DNA from: JBBDIK01 sp040880465
Lineage (GTDB): Bacteria; Actinomycetota; UBA4738; JBBDHU01
Length of the DNA stretch: 64,000 nt
Direction of reading: 5' to 3'
NCBI GenBank assembly: GCA_040880465.1
Contig: JBBDIK010000011.1
Location: 1 to 64,000, forward strand
Shown here piece after piece: positions 51,597 through 59,865 of this stretch; the first letter of the stretch is position 1; the number at the start of each line of letters is the position of its first letter. The notes beneath the pieces are model-generated. The model saw only the letters and a list, made by a program, of their open reading frames with translations, made no database searches and had not been told where the DNA came from. A program made the translations under genes and the position numbers.

Positions 51597-52576
51597 TCGC
51601 GCGCCTCGCCATCACCGGCATCGGCTCGGCACTCCCGGACCACCGCGTCGCCAGTGCCGAGATCGAGGACCGCATCGGGTTGGCGCCCGGATGGATCGAA
51701 CGCAGGACCGGGATCGTGGAACGACCGATCGCCGAAGAGGGCGAGGCGACGTCCGACCTGGCGGTGCGCGCCGGCGAGCGCGCGCTGGCCGACGCCGGCA
51801 TCGATCCGGGCACGATCTCGCTCCTGCTGCTGGCGACGAGCACGCCCGATCATCTGCTCCCGCCGACCGCACCGAGCATCGCCCACCGGCTCGGTTGTTT
51901 CGGTGCCGGGGCGATCGACCTCGCCGGCGCCTGCTCAGGGTTCCTCTACGCGCTGGTCCTCGGCGAGTCGTTCGGCAGGACGGCGCCCGGCCCCGTCTTG
52001 GTGATCGCGGCGAACGTCCTCTCGCGGCGCACCGATCCGCTCGACCGGGCAACGGCGTCGGTGTTCGCCGACGGCGCCGGTGCGGTGGTCCTGGATGCGG
52101 CGACCGGCGACCGTGGGCTACAAGGGTTCTTCCTCGGCGCGGATGGCTCGCTGGCCGACGCGATCCGGGTTCCGGCCGGCGGAAGCCGCCGACCCATCAC
52201 CGCCGATGCCATCGAACGCGGCGAACACCTCATGCGGATGGAACGTGGCCCCGCGCTGTTCCACGCAGCCGCCAGAGCGATGGCGGAAGCCGGCACCGAA
52301 GCCCTGAAGTCGGCGGGCTGGACGACCCAGACGGTCGACCGGTGGGTGCCACATCAGGCCGGACGCCGACTGGTCGCCGAATCCGGACGGCTGCTGGGGA
52401 TCGACGAAGCACGGACGGTCGACCTCGTTGCCCGCCACGGCAACAGTTCGGCGGCCACGATCCCGATCGCGCTGGCCGCCGCGCGGAACGCCGGAACGAT
52501 CAACCGGGGGGATGCCGTACTGCTGACCTCAGTCGGGGCCGGGCTGGTCAGTGCGGGGGTGGCCCTCCGGTGGTAG
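51593..52576 (+). CDS. bioZ: KAS III family protein, probable BioZ
   Basis: The 327-residue thiolase-fold protein has the KAS III triad Cys114 (DLAGACSGFLYA), His254 (VPHQAGRRL) and Asn284 (RHGNSSAATIP). FabH normally starts fatty acid synthesis and lies with fabD/acpP. Here it is locked between bioF and bioA with an ATGA overlap, like BioZ of some alphaproteobacteria, which condenses glutaryl thioester with malonyl-ACP toward pimeloyl-ACP. The name is inferred from context; the enzyme class is certain. Confidence 0.85.
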   Translation: MIARLAITGIGSALPDHRVASAEIEDRIGLAPGWIERRTGIVERPIAEEGEATSDLAVRAGERALADAGIDPGTISLLLLATSTPDHLLPPTAPSIAHRLGCFGAGAIDLAGACSGFLYALVLGESFGRTAPGPVLVIAANVLSRRTDPLDRATASVFADGAGAVVLDAATGDRGLQGFFLGADGSLADAIRVPAGGSRRPITADAIERGEHLMRMERGPALFHAAARAMAEAGTEALKSAGWTTQTVDRWVPHQAGRRLVAESGRLLGIDEARTVDLVARHGNSSAATIPIALAAARNAGTINRGDAVLLTSVGAGLVSAGVALRW

Positions 52577-52584
52577 ACCGACGG

Positions 52585-53961
52585 ATGGTAGAGCGCAAGG
52601 CCGACCTGGGCGGGCGCACCCCCGAGGACCTCGCCCGCCTCGACGCCGCACACGTCTGGCACCCGTTCACCCCGATGCGTCAGTACGCAGGAACGAGAGC
52701 GCCCGTCATCGTTCGCGGCGAAGGGGTCCGGATCCAGGACGCCGAAGGGCGCTGGTACTTCGACGGCACCTCCGCGATCTGGCTGAACGTCCACGGCCAT
52801 CGGGTACCGGAGATCGATGCCGCCATCAACGACCAACTCGGCCGCATCGCGCACTCGACGTTGCTCGGCCAGGCGAACGTGCCATCGATCCTGCTGGCGG
52901 AACGCCTCGTAGAACTCGCGCCATCCGGGCTCGATCGCGTCTTCTACACCGACAACGGGGCCGGGGCGGTCGAGGCGGCCATCAAGATGGCGGTCCAGTT
53001 CTGGGCGAACCAAGGCATCGACCGGCGGTTCGTCCTCGGGTTCACCGACAACTACCACGGAGACACGCTCGGCGCGGTGGGCGTCGCGACGGACGACCTG
53101 TTCCACGCGCCGTTCCTCGGGCTGCTGCCGGGACACCCGCGGGTGCCGTACCCGAAGCGGTTCCGCGCCGCCGACTCCGACTCCGCACTCCAGAACAGCC
53201 TGGATGCCGCCGATCGAACGCTCCGCGAGCGCGACGACATCGCGGCCGTCATCGTCGAACCCGTCCAGGGCGCCGCCGGGATCATCCCCTCACCGCCCGG
53301 TTTCCTCAAGGGCCTGCGCGCGCTCTGCGACGAACACGACGTCCTGCTGATCGTCGACGAGGTCGCGACCGGGTTCGGCCGGACCGGGACGATGTTCGCC
53401 TGCGACCCGGAGGGCATCGCTCCGGACCTGCTGTGCATCGGCAAGGGGCTGACCGGCGGGTACCTGCCGGTCGCGGCGACCTTGGCGACCGACCGGGTCT
53501 TCGATGCGTTCCTCGGGGAGATCGACGAGGCTAGGACGTTCTTCCACGGGCATTCGTATACCGGTAACCCGCTCGGGTGCGCCGCCGCACTCGCCAACCT
53601 GGGCCTCCTGGAGTCGTTGCTCCCACAACTCCCGGGGAAGGTCGAACTCCTGGCCGCCGAACTCGAGCCCCTGACGGAACATCCCTTCGTCGGCGATATC
53701 CGCCAGGCGGGTTTCATGACCGGGATCGAACTGGTGCGCGACCGCGCGACCGGTGAGGGATTCGCCTACCGGGAACGCGCCGCCTGGCTCGTGACGGACG
53801 CGGCCCGCGAGCGCGGCTTGTTGGTCCGGCCGATCGGGAACGTCGTGATCTTCATGCCTCCTCTCGGGTCGACGCCCGACGAACTCACGGAGATGACCAC
53901 GATCCTGCGGGAGGCGTTCGCCGCCGCCACCCCGGCGCTCGAAGAGCTGGTTTCCGGATGA
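52585..53961 (+). CDS. bioA: Adenosylmethionine-8-amino-7-oxononanoate aminotransferase
   Basis: The 458-residue class III aminotransferase has HVWHPFTPMRQY near the start, TDNGAGAVEAAIKMA, YHGDTLGAVG, the Asp of LIVDEVATGFGRTG and the PLP Lys in CIGKGLTGGYLP. It makes 7,8-diaminononanoate. ATG 52585 is eight bases after the KAS III stop. Whether SAM or lysine is the amino donor cannot be read with certainty. Confidence 0.95.
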   Translation: MVERKADLGGRTPEDLARLDAAHVWHPFTPMRQYAGTRAPVIVRGEGVRIQDAEGRWYFDGTSAIWLNVHGHRVPEIDAAINDQLGRIAHSTLLGQANVPSILLAERLVELAPSGLDRVFYTDNGAGAVEAAIKMAVQFWANQGIDRRFVLGFTDNYHGDTLGAVGVATDDLFHAPFLGLLPGHPRVPYPKRFRAADSDSALQNSLDAADRTLRERDDIAAVIVEPVQGAAGIIPSPPGFLKGLRALCDEHDVLLIVDEVATGFGRTGTMFACDPEGIAPDLLCIGKGLTGGYLPVAATLATDRVFDAFLGEIDEARTFFHGHSYTGNPLGCAAALANLGLLESLLPQLPGKVELLAAELEPLTEHPFVGDIRQAGFMTGIELVRDRATGEGFAYRERAAWLVTDAARERGLLVRPIGNVVIFMPPLGSTPDELTEMTTILREAFAAATPALEELVSG

Positions 53962-54713
53962 GCGGTGGCGTCTTCATCACCGGAACCGATACGGGCGTCG
54001 GCAAGACCGTCGTCGCGGCGGGACTCGCGCGGCTGCTCGCCGACCTGGGCATCGATGTCGGCGTGATGAAGCCGGTCGAGACCGGCTGGGCCGGACCTCC
54101 GGACGAGCTGCCGGCCGACGCAGCGATGCTGGCTGCGGCCGCACGCACTCAGGATGCTCACGACGACATCGTTCCGTTCGTCTACGAAGAACCGCTCGCG
54201 CCCTTGGTGGCCGCCCGGCGCAGTGATCGGCCGGTCGAGCCGGATCTGATCGTGGCCGCTTACGAACGCCTGCGCGACCGGCATGGGTTCGTGATCGTCG
54301 AAGGTGCCGGCGGCCTGTCCGTGCCGCTGACCCCAGACCTCACCATGGCCGGCCTGGCCATCCGCCTCGACCTGCCCGTCCTCGTCGTCGTTCGCCCGGC
54401 CCTCGGCACCCTGAACCATTCGTACCTGACGGTCGCCTACGCACGAAGCATGTCCTTGGAGGTCGTCGGCCTCGTGGTCTGCGGGATCGATCCCGAGACG
54501 ACCGACGTGGCCGAGCTCACCAACCCCGCCTTCCTGGAGGAACTCTGCGATACCCCGGTAGTCGGGCTCGTCCCGCGCGCGCCCTCGATCGCGACTCCCG
54601 AGGACGCGGCGACGGTGGTCGCCCGAGGCCTCGACCCTGCTGCCGTCCTGGAGGCCACCCGGACTACTTGGGCCACCGACGCCGTCCGAGCCACCGGCCC
54701 GATCCGCCGATAG
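53958..54713 (+). CDS. bioD: Dethiobiotin synthetase
   Basis: The 251-residue P-loop enzyme closes the ureido ring with CO2 and ATP. It has FITGTDTGVGKTVVAAGLA (about 6-24), the substrate-binding MKPVETGW and VEGAGGLSVPL. ATGA overlap with bioA. It ends the biotin operon. Confidence 0.96.
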   Translation: MSGGVFITGTDTGVGKTVVAAGLARLLADLGIDVGVMKPVETGWAGPPDELPADAAMLAAAARTQDAHDDIVPFVYEEPLAPLVAARRSDRPVEPDLIVAAYERLRDRHGFVIVEGAGGLSVPLTPDLTMAGLAIRLDLPVLVVVRPALGTLNHSYLTVAYARSMSLEVVGLVVCGIDPETTDVAELTNPAFLEELCDTPVVGLVPRAPSIATPEDAATVVARGLDPAAVLEATRTTWATDAVRATGPIRR

Positions 54714-54718
54714 CGCGA

Positions 54719-54724
54719 TACGCT
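54719..54724 (+). promoter_or_regulatory. -10 element (TACGCT) of cofC
   Basis: TANNNT hexamer seven bases before ATG 54732, in the 18-base gap after bioD. It suggests cofC has its own leaderless promoter. Confidence 0.4.
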
Positions 54725-54731
54725 CGATGCC

Positions 54732-55373
54732 ATGCGCCTGATCGCGATCCCCGTCAAGTCGCTCGACGGCTCGAAGCGTCGCCTGGCCTCGGTCCTGTCC
54801 CCGCTCGAGCGCGCGGCGCTGACCCTCGCCATGCTCGAGGACGTTCTCGACGCAGCCCTCGGCGTTCCCGGGTGCGAGACGCTCGTCCTGTCTCCCGACG
54901 AAGCCGTCCTCGAGCTCGCGGTACGACGCGGAGCGATCGGCGTTCCGGAGGAACGTCCGCCTCTGACGAACGCCGTTCGCCAGATCGAACAAGAGGCGAT
55001 CGACCGCGGGGCCGACACCCTCGGGATCCTCGTCGCGGACGCGCCGCTCGTCACCGCGGAGGCCCTGACCGATAGCTTCCGCACCCTGGGGCCCGTGGTG
55101 CTCGCCGCCGGCGCGGACGGCGGCACGACACTGCTCCTTCGCCGTCCACCGCGTGCCATCGGTGCCCGCTTCGGGAAGGACTCACTCGCCCGACACCTCG
55201 CGCTCGCCGCCGCGAAGGATCTCCCGGCAGCCGTCATCCAGCGGCCGGAACTCTCGTTCGACCTCGACGTCCCCGAAGATATTGCGGTGTTGCTCGCGGC
55301 CGGAAGGGATGGGAGGACGAAGACAACGCTGCTGGAGCTGGGCGCCGCGGCACGGGTACCCGCGCCCACGTAG
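54732..55373 (+). CDS. cofC: 2-phospho-L-lactate / phosphoenolpyruvate guanylyltransferase CofC
   Basis: The 213-residue nucleotidyltransferase starts MRLIAIPVKSLDGSKRRL, with LGILVADAPLV and SFDLDVPEDI near the end. In coenzyme F420 synthesis it activates 2-phospholactate or PEP with GTP. F420 is widespread in actinobacteria; the other cof genes are not in this window. Confidence 0.92.
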   Translation: MRLIAIPVKSLDGSKRRLASVLSPLERAALTLAMLEDVLDAALGVPGCETLVLSPDEAVLELAVRRGAIGVPEERPPLTNAVRQIEQEAIDRGADTLGILVADAPLVTAEALTDSFRTLGPVVLAAGADGGTTLLLRRPPRAIGARFGKDSLARHLALAAAKDLPAAVIQRPELSFDLDVPEDIAVLLAAGRDGRTKTTLLELGAAARVPAPT

Positions 55374-55413
55374 GATACGGAGCGCACGCGCAGGACCCGC
55401 CCGGCTCGCCGGG
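55371..55413 (+). promoter_or_regulatory. Promoter (-10 TAGGAT) and leader hairpin of the cold-shock-like gene
   Basis: TAGGAT (55371-55376) overlaps the cofC stop. The roughly 46-base leader contains CCCGGC-TC-GCCGGG (55400-55413), a tight hairpin, followed by GGAGGAA before the ATG. Confidence 0.4.
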
Positions 55414-55428
55414 CCGAACGGAGGAACG

Positions 55429-55638
55429 ATGCCACAGGGAACCGTCAAGGAGTTCGACACGGGGAGCCGTACCGGCTCGCTGCTCATGGAGGACCACTCG
55501 CAGATCGAGATCGACCCGTCCTCGCTCGAGGGATCGGGGCTGCGGATGCTCCGGTTGGGTCAGCGGGTGTCGTTCGACATCGTGGAGGAATCCGGTCGCA
55601 AGGTGTCCCGGTCGCTGCGGATCCTGACCGTCTCTTGA
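55429..55638 (+). CDS. Degenerate cold-shock-domain protein
   Basis: The 69-residue protein aligns with cold-shock proteins at both ends (MPQGTVKEFD; LRLGQRVSFDIVEESGRKVSRSLRI). The RNA-binding motifs have changed: RNP1, usually KGFGFI, is RTGSLLM, and RNP2, usually VFVHF, is IEIDPSS, so the aromatic surface is lost. It probably keeps the OB fold but not normal nucleic-acid binding. GGAGGAA lies before ATG 55429. Confidence 0.82.
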   Translation: MPQGTVKEFDTGSRTGSLLMEDHSQIEIDPSSLEGSGLRMLRLGQRVSFDIVEESGRKVSRSLRILTVS

Positions 55639-55660
55639 ACCGATCTGTCGAACGCTCGGG

Positions 55661-55978
55661 CTAGCGGCGGGACCGGGCTTTCGGCTTGGCCTTGCGCTTC
55701 TTCGCCGCCATCATGTCCTTGAACTGCTTGCCCGCTGCGAAGGACGGCACGTCGCGGGCAGGAACGACGATCGAGATCTCGGGCTTCCTCGGGTTCCGCG
55801 CGATGCGCTTGTTGCGCCGCACCTTCTCGAACGTGCCGAACCCAACCAGCGCAACCCGTTCCCCGCGGACGACGCGCTCGCGGATCACGTCCATCGCCGT
55901 ATCGACCACCGCGGCGATGTCGGCCTTGCTCATCCCCGTCCGGCGCGAGATCTCCGCGACCAAACCGCCCTTGTTCAT
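55661..55978 (-). CDS. hup: HU-family DNA-binding protein with basic tail
   Basis: The 105-residue nucleoid protein has MNKGGLVAEISRRTGMSKADIAAVV, the GFGTFEKVRR segment and the DNA-intercalating arm ARNPRKPEISIVVPAR. The C-terminal AKKRKAKPKARSRR is a short Lys/Arg tail, as in actinobacterial HU. ATG 55978 begins the match. A TTGACC-N18-TACGGT promoter lies 36 bases upstream. Confidence 0.95.
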   Translation of the reverse strand: MNKGGLVAEISRRTGMSKADIAAVVDTAMDVIRERVVRGERVALVGFGTFEKVRRNKRIARNPRKPEISIVVPARDVPSFAAGKQFKDMMAAKKRKAKPKARSRR

Positions 55979-56013
55979 GCGGGGCCCCTTTCTCCGTCCC
56001 TGCGCGAGAACCC

Positions 56014-56043
56014 ACCGTACCCACGTCGGGGTCGCCCGGTCAA
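56014..56043 (-). promoter_or_regulatory. hup promoter (TTGACC - 18 bp - TACGGT)
   Basis: On the minus strand TTGACC (56038-56043) and TACGGT (56014-56019), the clearest -35/-10 pair of standard type in the window. Confidence 0.6.
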
Positions 56044-56086
56044 TCGGGTGAGCGGCCACCGGGTGCCTGCTACCCTGACTCCTGAT

Positions 56087-56157
56087 TGGCCCGTGGGGTA
56101 ATGGTAGCCCGACTGACTCTGGATCAGTTAGTGATGGTTCGAATCCATCCGGGCCAG
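56087..56157 (+). tRNA. tRNA-Gln (anticodon CTG)
   Basis: A seven-base acceptor stem (TGGCCCG/CGGGCCA), anticodon stem ACTGA/TCAGT with loop CTCTGGA (anticodon CTG), T arm with GGTTCGAATCC and discriminator G make a complete clover leaf. The 3' CCA is not encoded. TACCCT (56071-56076) is a possible -10. It reads codon CAG. Confidence 0.95.
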
Positions 56158-56165
56158 CAGCCTCC

Positions 56166-57125
56166 TCAGGCGCTTGACGACGTGGCGCGACTTGTCTCGA
56201 TCGTCCGCTCGTAGATCGTGTAGCCGTACGTTGGGAGCAGACCGATGCGCTCGTAAATCCGGTCTGCTCCGGTCAGGCTCTGACTGTCGACCATGCTCGT
56301 GACTAGGCGCAACCCCCGGCCGTGCACCTCCCTGATTGCTTCGTGAAGAAGTGCGGTGCCGATGCCACGCCCTCGATACTCACGCAGCACCGCTAGATCT
56401 GTCAGGAACGCACCCTCCGGGTTGTCCGCCGTGCCGGTGAGCATGACCGCGTCGCCGACGATGCGACCCCCATCCACCGCGAGGAACACCAGACTTGGGT
56501 CGAAGGTTTCATCCTCGATCAAGAGATGCCTGAAGTTCTCGAATGTGTCCCACTCCGAGTCACCCCAATGATCTTCATATGCTTCGGCGTGCATCCCATG
56601 CATCGCCCGGTCGTCGCCAGGAGAGTTCATCGTGCGACAGGCGATGCCCACGGGCCATCGAGGTTCGGGAGGCGCTTCCTTGAATTCCCCGGCGAGAGCC
56701 TGTTGGAACCGGACGGGCCGGAACCTACGAGCCTCAACGAAGCGCTCGGCAGACCGCTCGCCGAGCCAGATGGCTGTCCGGACCGCGACCGGACCTCCGC
56801 CGCTTTGCATGGCGCGAGCCTCGGCCCAGTCCATGAGAGCCCCGCCGATGCCAATGCCTCGACTGTCTGGGTGAACTCCGTTGTCGATGAAGGCAGGGCC
56901 ATCCATGGCGGGCCATACCGTTCCACTCCCAGCCACGCGCCCAATGGCATCCAGCGCTACGACCCAGTCGCGTGAAAGCTCGAGATCCGGACTCGTCATC
57001 TGGTCACGGAAGTCATCCACGTTCATGAATGGTTTGCCAATCACAGCCACGTCGATCGCCGTGCGAACGCGAGCAACATCCTCCAGATCATCAAGGCTGG
57101 CAGGTCGAAGGGAAATCTGAGTCAC
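56166..57125 (-). CDS. Tandem GNAT acetyltransferase
   Basis: The 319-residue protein has two GNAT domains. The first (about 1-145) has its acetyl-CoA loop in SRGIGIGGALM. The second (about 160-305) has RGRGIGTALLHEAI. The double arrangement resembles mycothiol synthase MshD and some antibiotic acetyltransferases, but motifs do not fix the substrate. GTG 57125 overlaps the stop of the GNAT remnant. It ends eight bases from tRNA-Gln on the other strand. Confidence 0.85.
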   Translation of the reverse strand: MTQISLRPASLDDLEDVARVRTAIDVAVIGKPFMNVDDFRDQMTSPDLELSRDWVVALDAIGRVAGSGTVWPAMDGPAFIDNGVHPDSRGIGIGGALMDWAEARAMQSGGGPVAVRTAIWLGERSAERFVEARRFRPVRFQQALAGEFKEAPPEPRWPVGIACRTMNSPGDDRAMHGMHAEAYEDHWGDSEWDTFENFRHLLIEDETFDPSLVFLAVDGGRIVGDAVMLTGTADNPEGAFLTDLAVLREYRGRGIGTALLHEAIREVHGRGLRLVTSMVDSQSLTGADRIYERIGLLPTYGYTIYERTIETSRATSSSA

Positions 57126-57373
57126 GTAACCATCTCCGGGACGACGTCGCGCCCATCCGAAGGAGGGTCCTTCGCGCGCAGATCCATGAGAACGCCGTCA
57201 TGCCATGTTCCGTCGGAGCCCTGCTCATACGAGCGCATCACGCCGACGCGTCGAAACCCGACAGCTTCGTATGCCCGGATCGCGGGCTCGTTCGCTGCGG
57301 CCGGATCTACCGTGAATCTCCGCCGCCGCCGCACGCCCCCGCGGCACCTACGATCACCAAGAGCCCGACACAC
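57122..57373 (-). pseudogene. C-terminal fragment of an aminoglycoside-type GNAT acetyltransferase
   Basis: Residues 21-68 match the end of AAC(6')-like GNATs: FTVDPAAANEPAIRAYEAVGF, then VGVMRSYEQGSDGTWHDG and VLMDL. The N-terminal half with the acetyl-CoA loop is missing. The sequence upstream in frame (ASLWFEHALEVCRAL) is unrelated and soon meets a stop. It looks like a truncated gene; the frame could start at GTG 57373, but the product would lack a complete fold. Confidence 0.65.
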
Positions 57374-57543
57374 CTCCAGCGCATGCTCAAACCATAGAGA
57401 GGCCCGAGGATCGGCGCAATGCCGCGATTTGGCTCAACTAGGAGGAGCCTCATCAACGAGAGTCAGCTCCTCGATCCAACCCCCACCCGAGTGTCTCGCC
57501 AGGCCAGACGCCTCCGACGGTGGCCCTGGAGAAGCATCCGGAC

Positions 57544-58515
57544 CTATCGCATCGCAGTCTTTCGAAGGATGTCCTCTGCATCAGCCACCATGTCGTGGAC
57601 GATCTGCGCGGCGGGAAGGATCGCATCGATCAAGCCAACCACCTGGCCCGTGAACGGGACGAAGTCCTCCATGCGGTTCTCCGAGACGGCCGACCCGATC
57701 TCAGCGCCGAGGCGGTCCGCCTCGTCGTTCGCCTCGCCGAGGCGTGTCGCCCATGACTCGATGAACGCGGTACGAAGTGAGCGGGGGACGACGTCGAAGG
57801 CACCCCCTCCTGGCTTTGGGAAGACGGCATCCCACACCTCGGCTTTCACGGCGTCCTCCGGCCGTGCCTCCACGAGCGCCTGTTTCCAGGCTGGACTGAT
57901 AGAAGATTCATCGGAAGCAAGGAAGCGCGTCCCGACATTCACCCCTTCGGCACCCAGAACCAACGCAGCCGCGAGGCCTCGTCCGTCGGCGATTCCCCCA
58001 GCGGCGATCACGGGTATCGGACTCACGGCGTCAACAACCTGAGGCACGAGCACCTGCATGGCGATGCGACCCGTGAACCCCCCAGCCTCCGTCCCTTGGG
58101 CGATGATGGCATCGACCCCGCGACCGGCCACGAGGGCGGCTTGCTCGACCGTGTGAACCTGCTGCATGAAAAGGGCGCCAGCATCATGGGCACGCTGAAC
58201 GAGATCGCCTGGATCACCGAGGGCCATCGAAACGACGGGCGGGCTCGCCTCCAATGCGATGTCGAAAGCCTCTGGTACTTGCTGAAGATACGGCTGGGTG
58301 AAGTTCACGACGAATGGCCGATTGGTGAGCTCGTGGATCTTCGCCAGTTCCGCGCGCAGCTCGTCCAGAGGACGCGCGGATCCACCCAGCGTGCCGATCG
58401 CTCCCGCGTTCGAGACCGTAGCCGCCAACTCTCCACCACTTCCGAACGGGCCCATCCCCGCTTGCACGATCGGGTGCTGGATCCCATAGGTCTCGCACAA
58501 CTCGGTCCGCAACAT
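57544..58515 (-). CDS. Nitronate monooxygenase-like FMN enzyme
   Basis: The 323-residue TIM barrel of the 2-nitropropane dioxygenase/nitronate monooxygenase family begins with HPIVQAGMGPFG and has GTLGGSARPLDELR, IAQGTEAGGFTGR, IPVIAAGGIADGRG and LGAEGVNVGTRFLA, the FMN phosphate site. It may detoxify nitronates or act in another oxidation; EnoylACP reductase FabK is a relative. ATG 58515 has GGGAGG upstream. Confidence 0.88.
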   Translation of the reverse strand: MLRTELCETYGIQHPIVQAGMGPFGSGGELAATVSNAGAIGTLGGSARPLDELRAELAKIHELTNRPFVVNFTQPYLQQVPEAFDIALEASPPVVSMALGDPGDLVQRAHDAGALFMQQVHTVEQAALVAGRGVDAIIAQGTEAGGFTGRIAMQVLVPQVVDAVSPIPVIAAGGIADGRGLAAALVLGAEGVNVGTRFLASDESSISPAWKQALVEARPEDAVKAEVWDAVFPKPGGGAFDVVPRSLRTAFIESWATRLGEANDEADRLGAEIGSAVSENRMEDFVPFTGQVVGLIDAILPAAQIVHDMVADAEDILRKTAMR

Positions 58516-58891
58516 GCTGCTCCACCTCCCGGCTAGGTCGCCTCGACATCATGGCAGGTGACCGTCCAGCTCACGTCCTGACAAGTCGGCCGTGTCCCCC
58601 CATATGGGCTGCCGGAGGGCCACCTTTTCCGCGGCAGGGGCAACGATCCGGCTCCTCGACTCCCCGGGGGGGAAGTTCGCAACGTAGGCGAGCGGTTCAT
58701 CAGTGCTGCTCGACCGGGAACTGCGAGATCTGTTTCAGCAGGTCAGAGGCGGTTCGAACTGCGTCTAGCCAAGCCAGTAGCCTCCCGACGACGCCTTCTT
58801 GATTCTTTAGGGCAAGACCTCCACGACGGCCTGCTCCATCCGGGGGCAGCCGTCTGCCTCAGATTCAGGACGAGCCGTGCAAAGATGAGAC
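58516..58891. other. 376-base region without a gene
   Basis: The gap between the nitronate monooxygenase gene and the lipoprotein gene holds no convincing gene or RNA. It contains the first copy of a 49-bp direct repeat (58728-58776). On the minus strand, an open stretch of about 48 codons (58713-58856, no start codon) runs through that repeat and may be a gene relic. Confidence 0.6.
58728..58776. repeat. 49-bp direct repeat, copy 1
   Basis: Identical in 47 of 49 positions to 59766-59814; the two differences are G/A at offset 11 and C/G at offset 38. It contains the near-palindrome GCGGTTCGAACTGC. Weaker similarity continues about 15 bases upstream to a shared CCGGG. Confidence 0.9.
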
Positions 58892-59743
58892 ATGCACTCG
58901 CGCGTCGTCTCAGCGGTGGCCCTTCTCATCGTGAGCCTCCTGACGCCGGGCTGCTCCCGGTACCTTGATGTGTCGGTACACAACCCGTGCAACAGCCCGG
59001 CCTCCGTGCAGTTCTCTGGCGGTAAGTGGTCAGTCGAAGCGGCAGACTACCGGAACTGGAGCTTCTCGCGAACCGTTCAACCGCAAGGCTCCACAGTCGT
59101 AGAGCATGCTGTATCAGGCAGGTGGGCACCGACTTCCGTGGCGCGGATCGTGTTCCCCGGACAACCGGACCGATACCTGCCCATCGGCACCACGAAGCCG
59201 GAGCCAATCGCGCTGAACATCCCGTTGTCGATGTGCCCAGGAGCGAGTGCTGAGCCAGGAACAGCGGACGTAACTGCGGGCTTGGGGCCGGCGCCGAAAG
59301 CGTGTCCCATCGGGGCGCCTGAGCCATCACCTTGGCCCGATGGCGGTCACGGCGACGGGCTGGGAATTGGCCCGGTCGGGATGAGCCAGTTCTACTCGAC
59401 CGGGGGACCTCCGACGCTGATCCTCGACGGCCCGGTAACCGGGAACGGCTGGCGAGCGTTCCCCTTGGTTTCCGTCCGGGAAGGCAACAACGTCATCATC
59501 ACCGCAGTTAGTGACGGCGGCCATGTGATCAGATTCGGACTGAAGGGAACCAAGCCGACCGAGGTTCTCCATCTCATCGGAAGGAAGGGGGCGGCGGGCA
59601 CATCCTTCTTCAATGGGAACGTCAACTACGACCTGACGTTCTACGTGCCCCACGCGGATTGCTATTCGTTCACTGTGACTTGGACTGGGACAACGGAAGG
59701 CACGGACTCCGCCCTTGTAGCGATCGGGTCACGTCCCGAGTAG
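58892..59743 (+). CDS. Secreted lipoprotein of unknown function
   Basis: The 283-residue protein has a lipoprotein signal ending in LLTPGC (Cys21). Two beta-rich parts follow (about 22-115 and 160-283) joined by a Pro/Gly/Ala linker. I do not recognise the family. The gene stands alone and is bracketed by 49-bp direct repeats. Its promoter is not evident and does not follow the TANNNT pattern seen elsewhere. Confidence 0.75.
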   Translation: MHSRVVSAVALLIVSLLTPGCSRYLDVSVHNPCNSPASVQFSGGKWSVEAADYRNWSFSRTVQPQGSTVVEHAVSGRWAPTSVARIVFPGQPDRYLPIGTTKPEPIALNIPLSMCPGASAEPGTADVTAGLGPAPKACPIGAPEPSPWPDGGHGDGLGIGPVGMSQFYSTGGPPTLILDGPVTGNGWRAFPLVSVREGNNVIITAVSDGGHVIRFGLKGTKPTEVLHLIGRKGAAGTSFFNGNVNYDLTFYVPHADCYSFTVTWTGTTEGTDSALVAIGSRPE

Positions 59744-59765
59744 GCGTCATCCGGGCACTTTCAGA

Positions 59766-59814
59766 ATCTGTTTCAACAGGTCAGAGGCGGTTCGAACTGC
59801 GTGTAGCCAAGCCA
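59766..59814. repeat. 49-bp direct repeat, copy 2
   Basis: Second copy, 1038 bases after the first and 22 bases after the lipoprotein stop. On the minus strand both copies encode the same peptide (AVRTASDLLKQI) in an open frame that ends shortly after. Confidence 0.9.
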
Positions 59815-59865
59815 ACCCCTTCCTGGCGGAGCGGGAGTGACGCAGCTTGGATCCACCGGGATGCA

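Noticed and set aside
58728..59814. The repeats as tRNA fragments (GGTTCGAAC looks like a T loop)
   Set aside because: The stem flanking the loop does not pair, and position 61 is T instead of C. No acceptor end is present.
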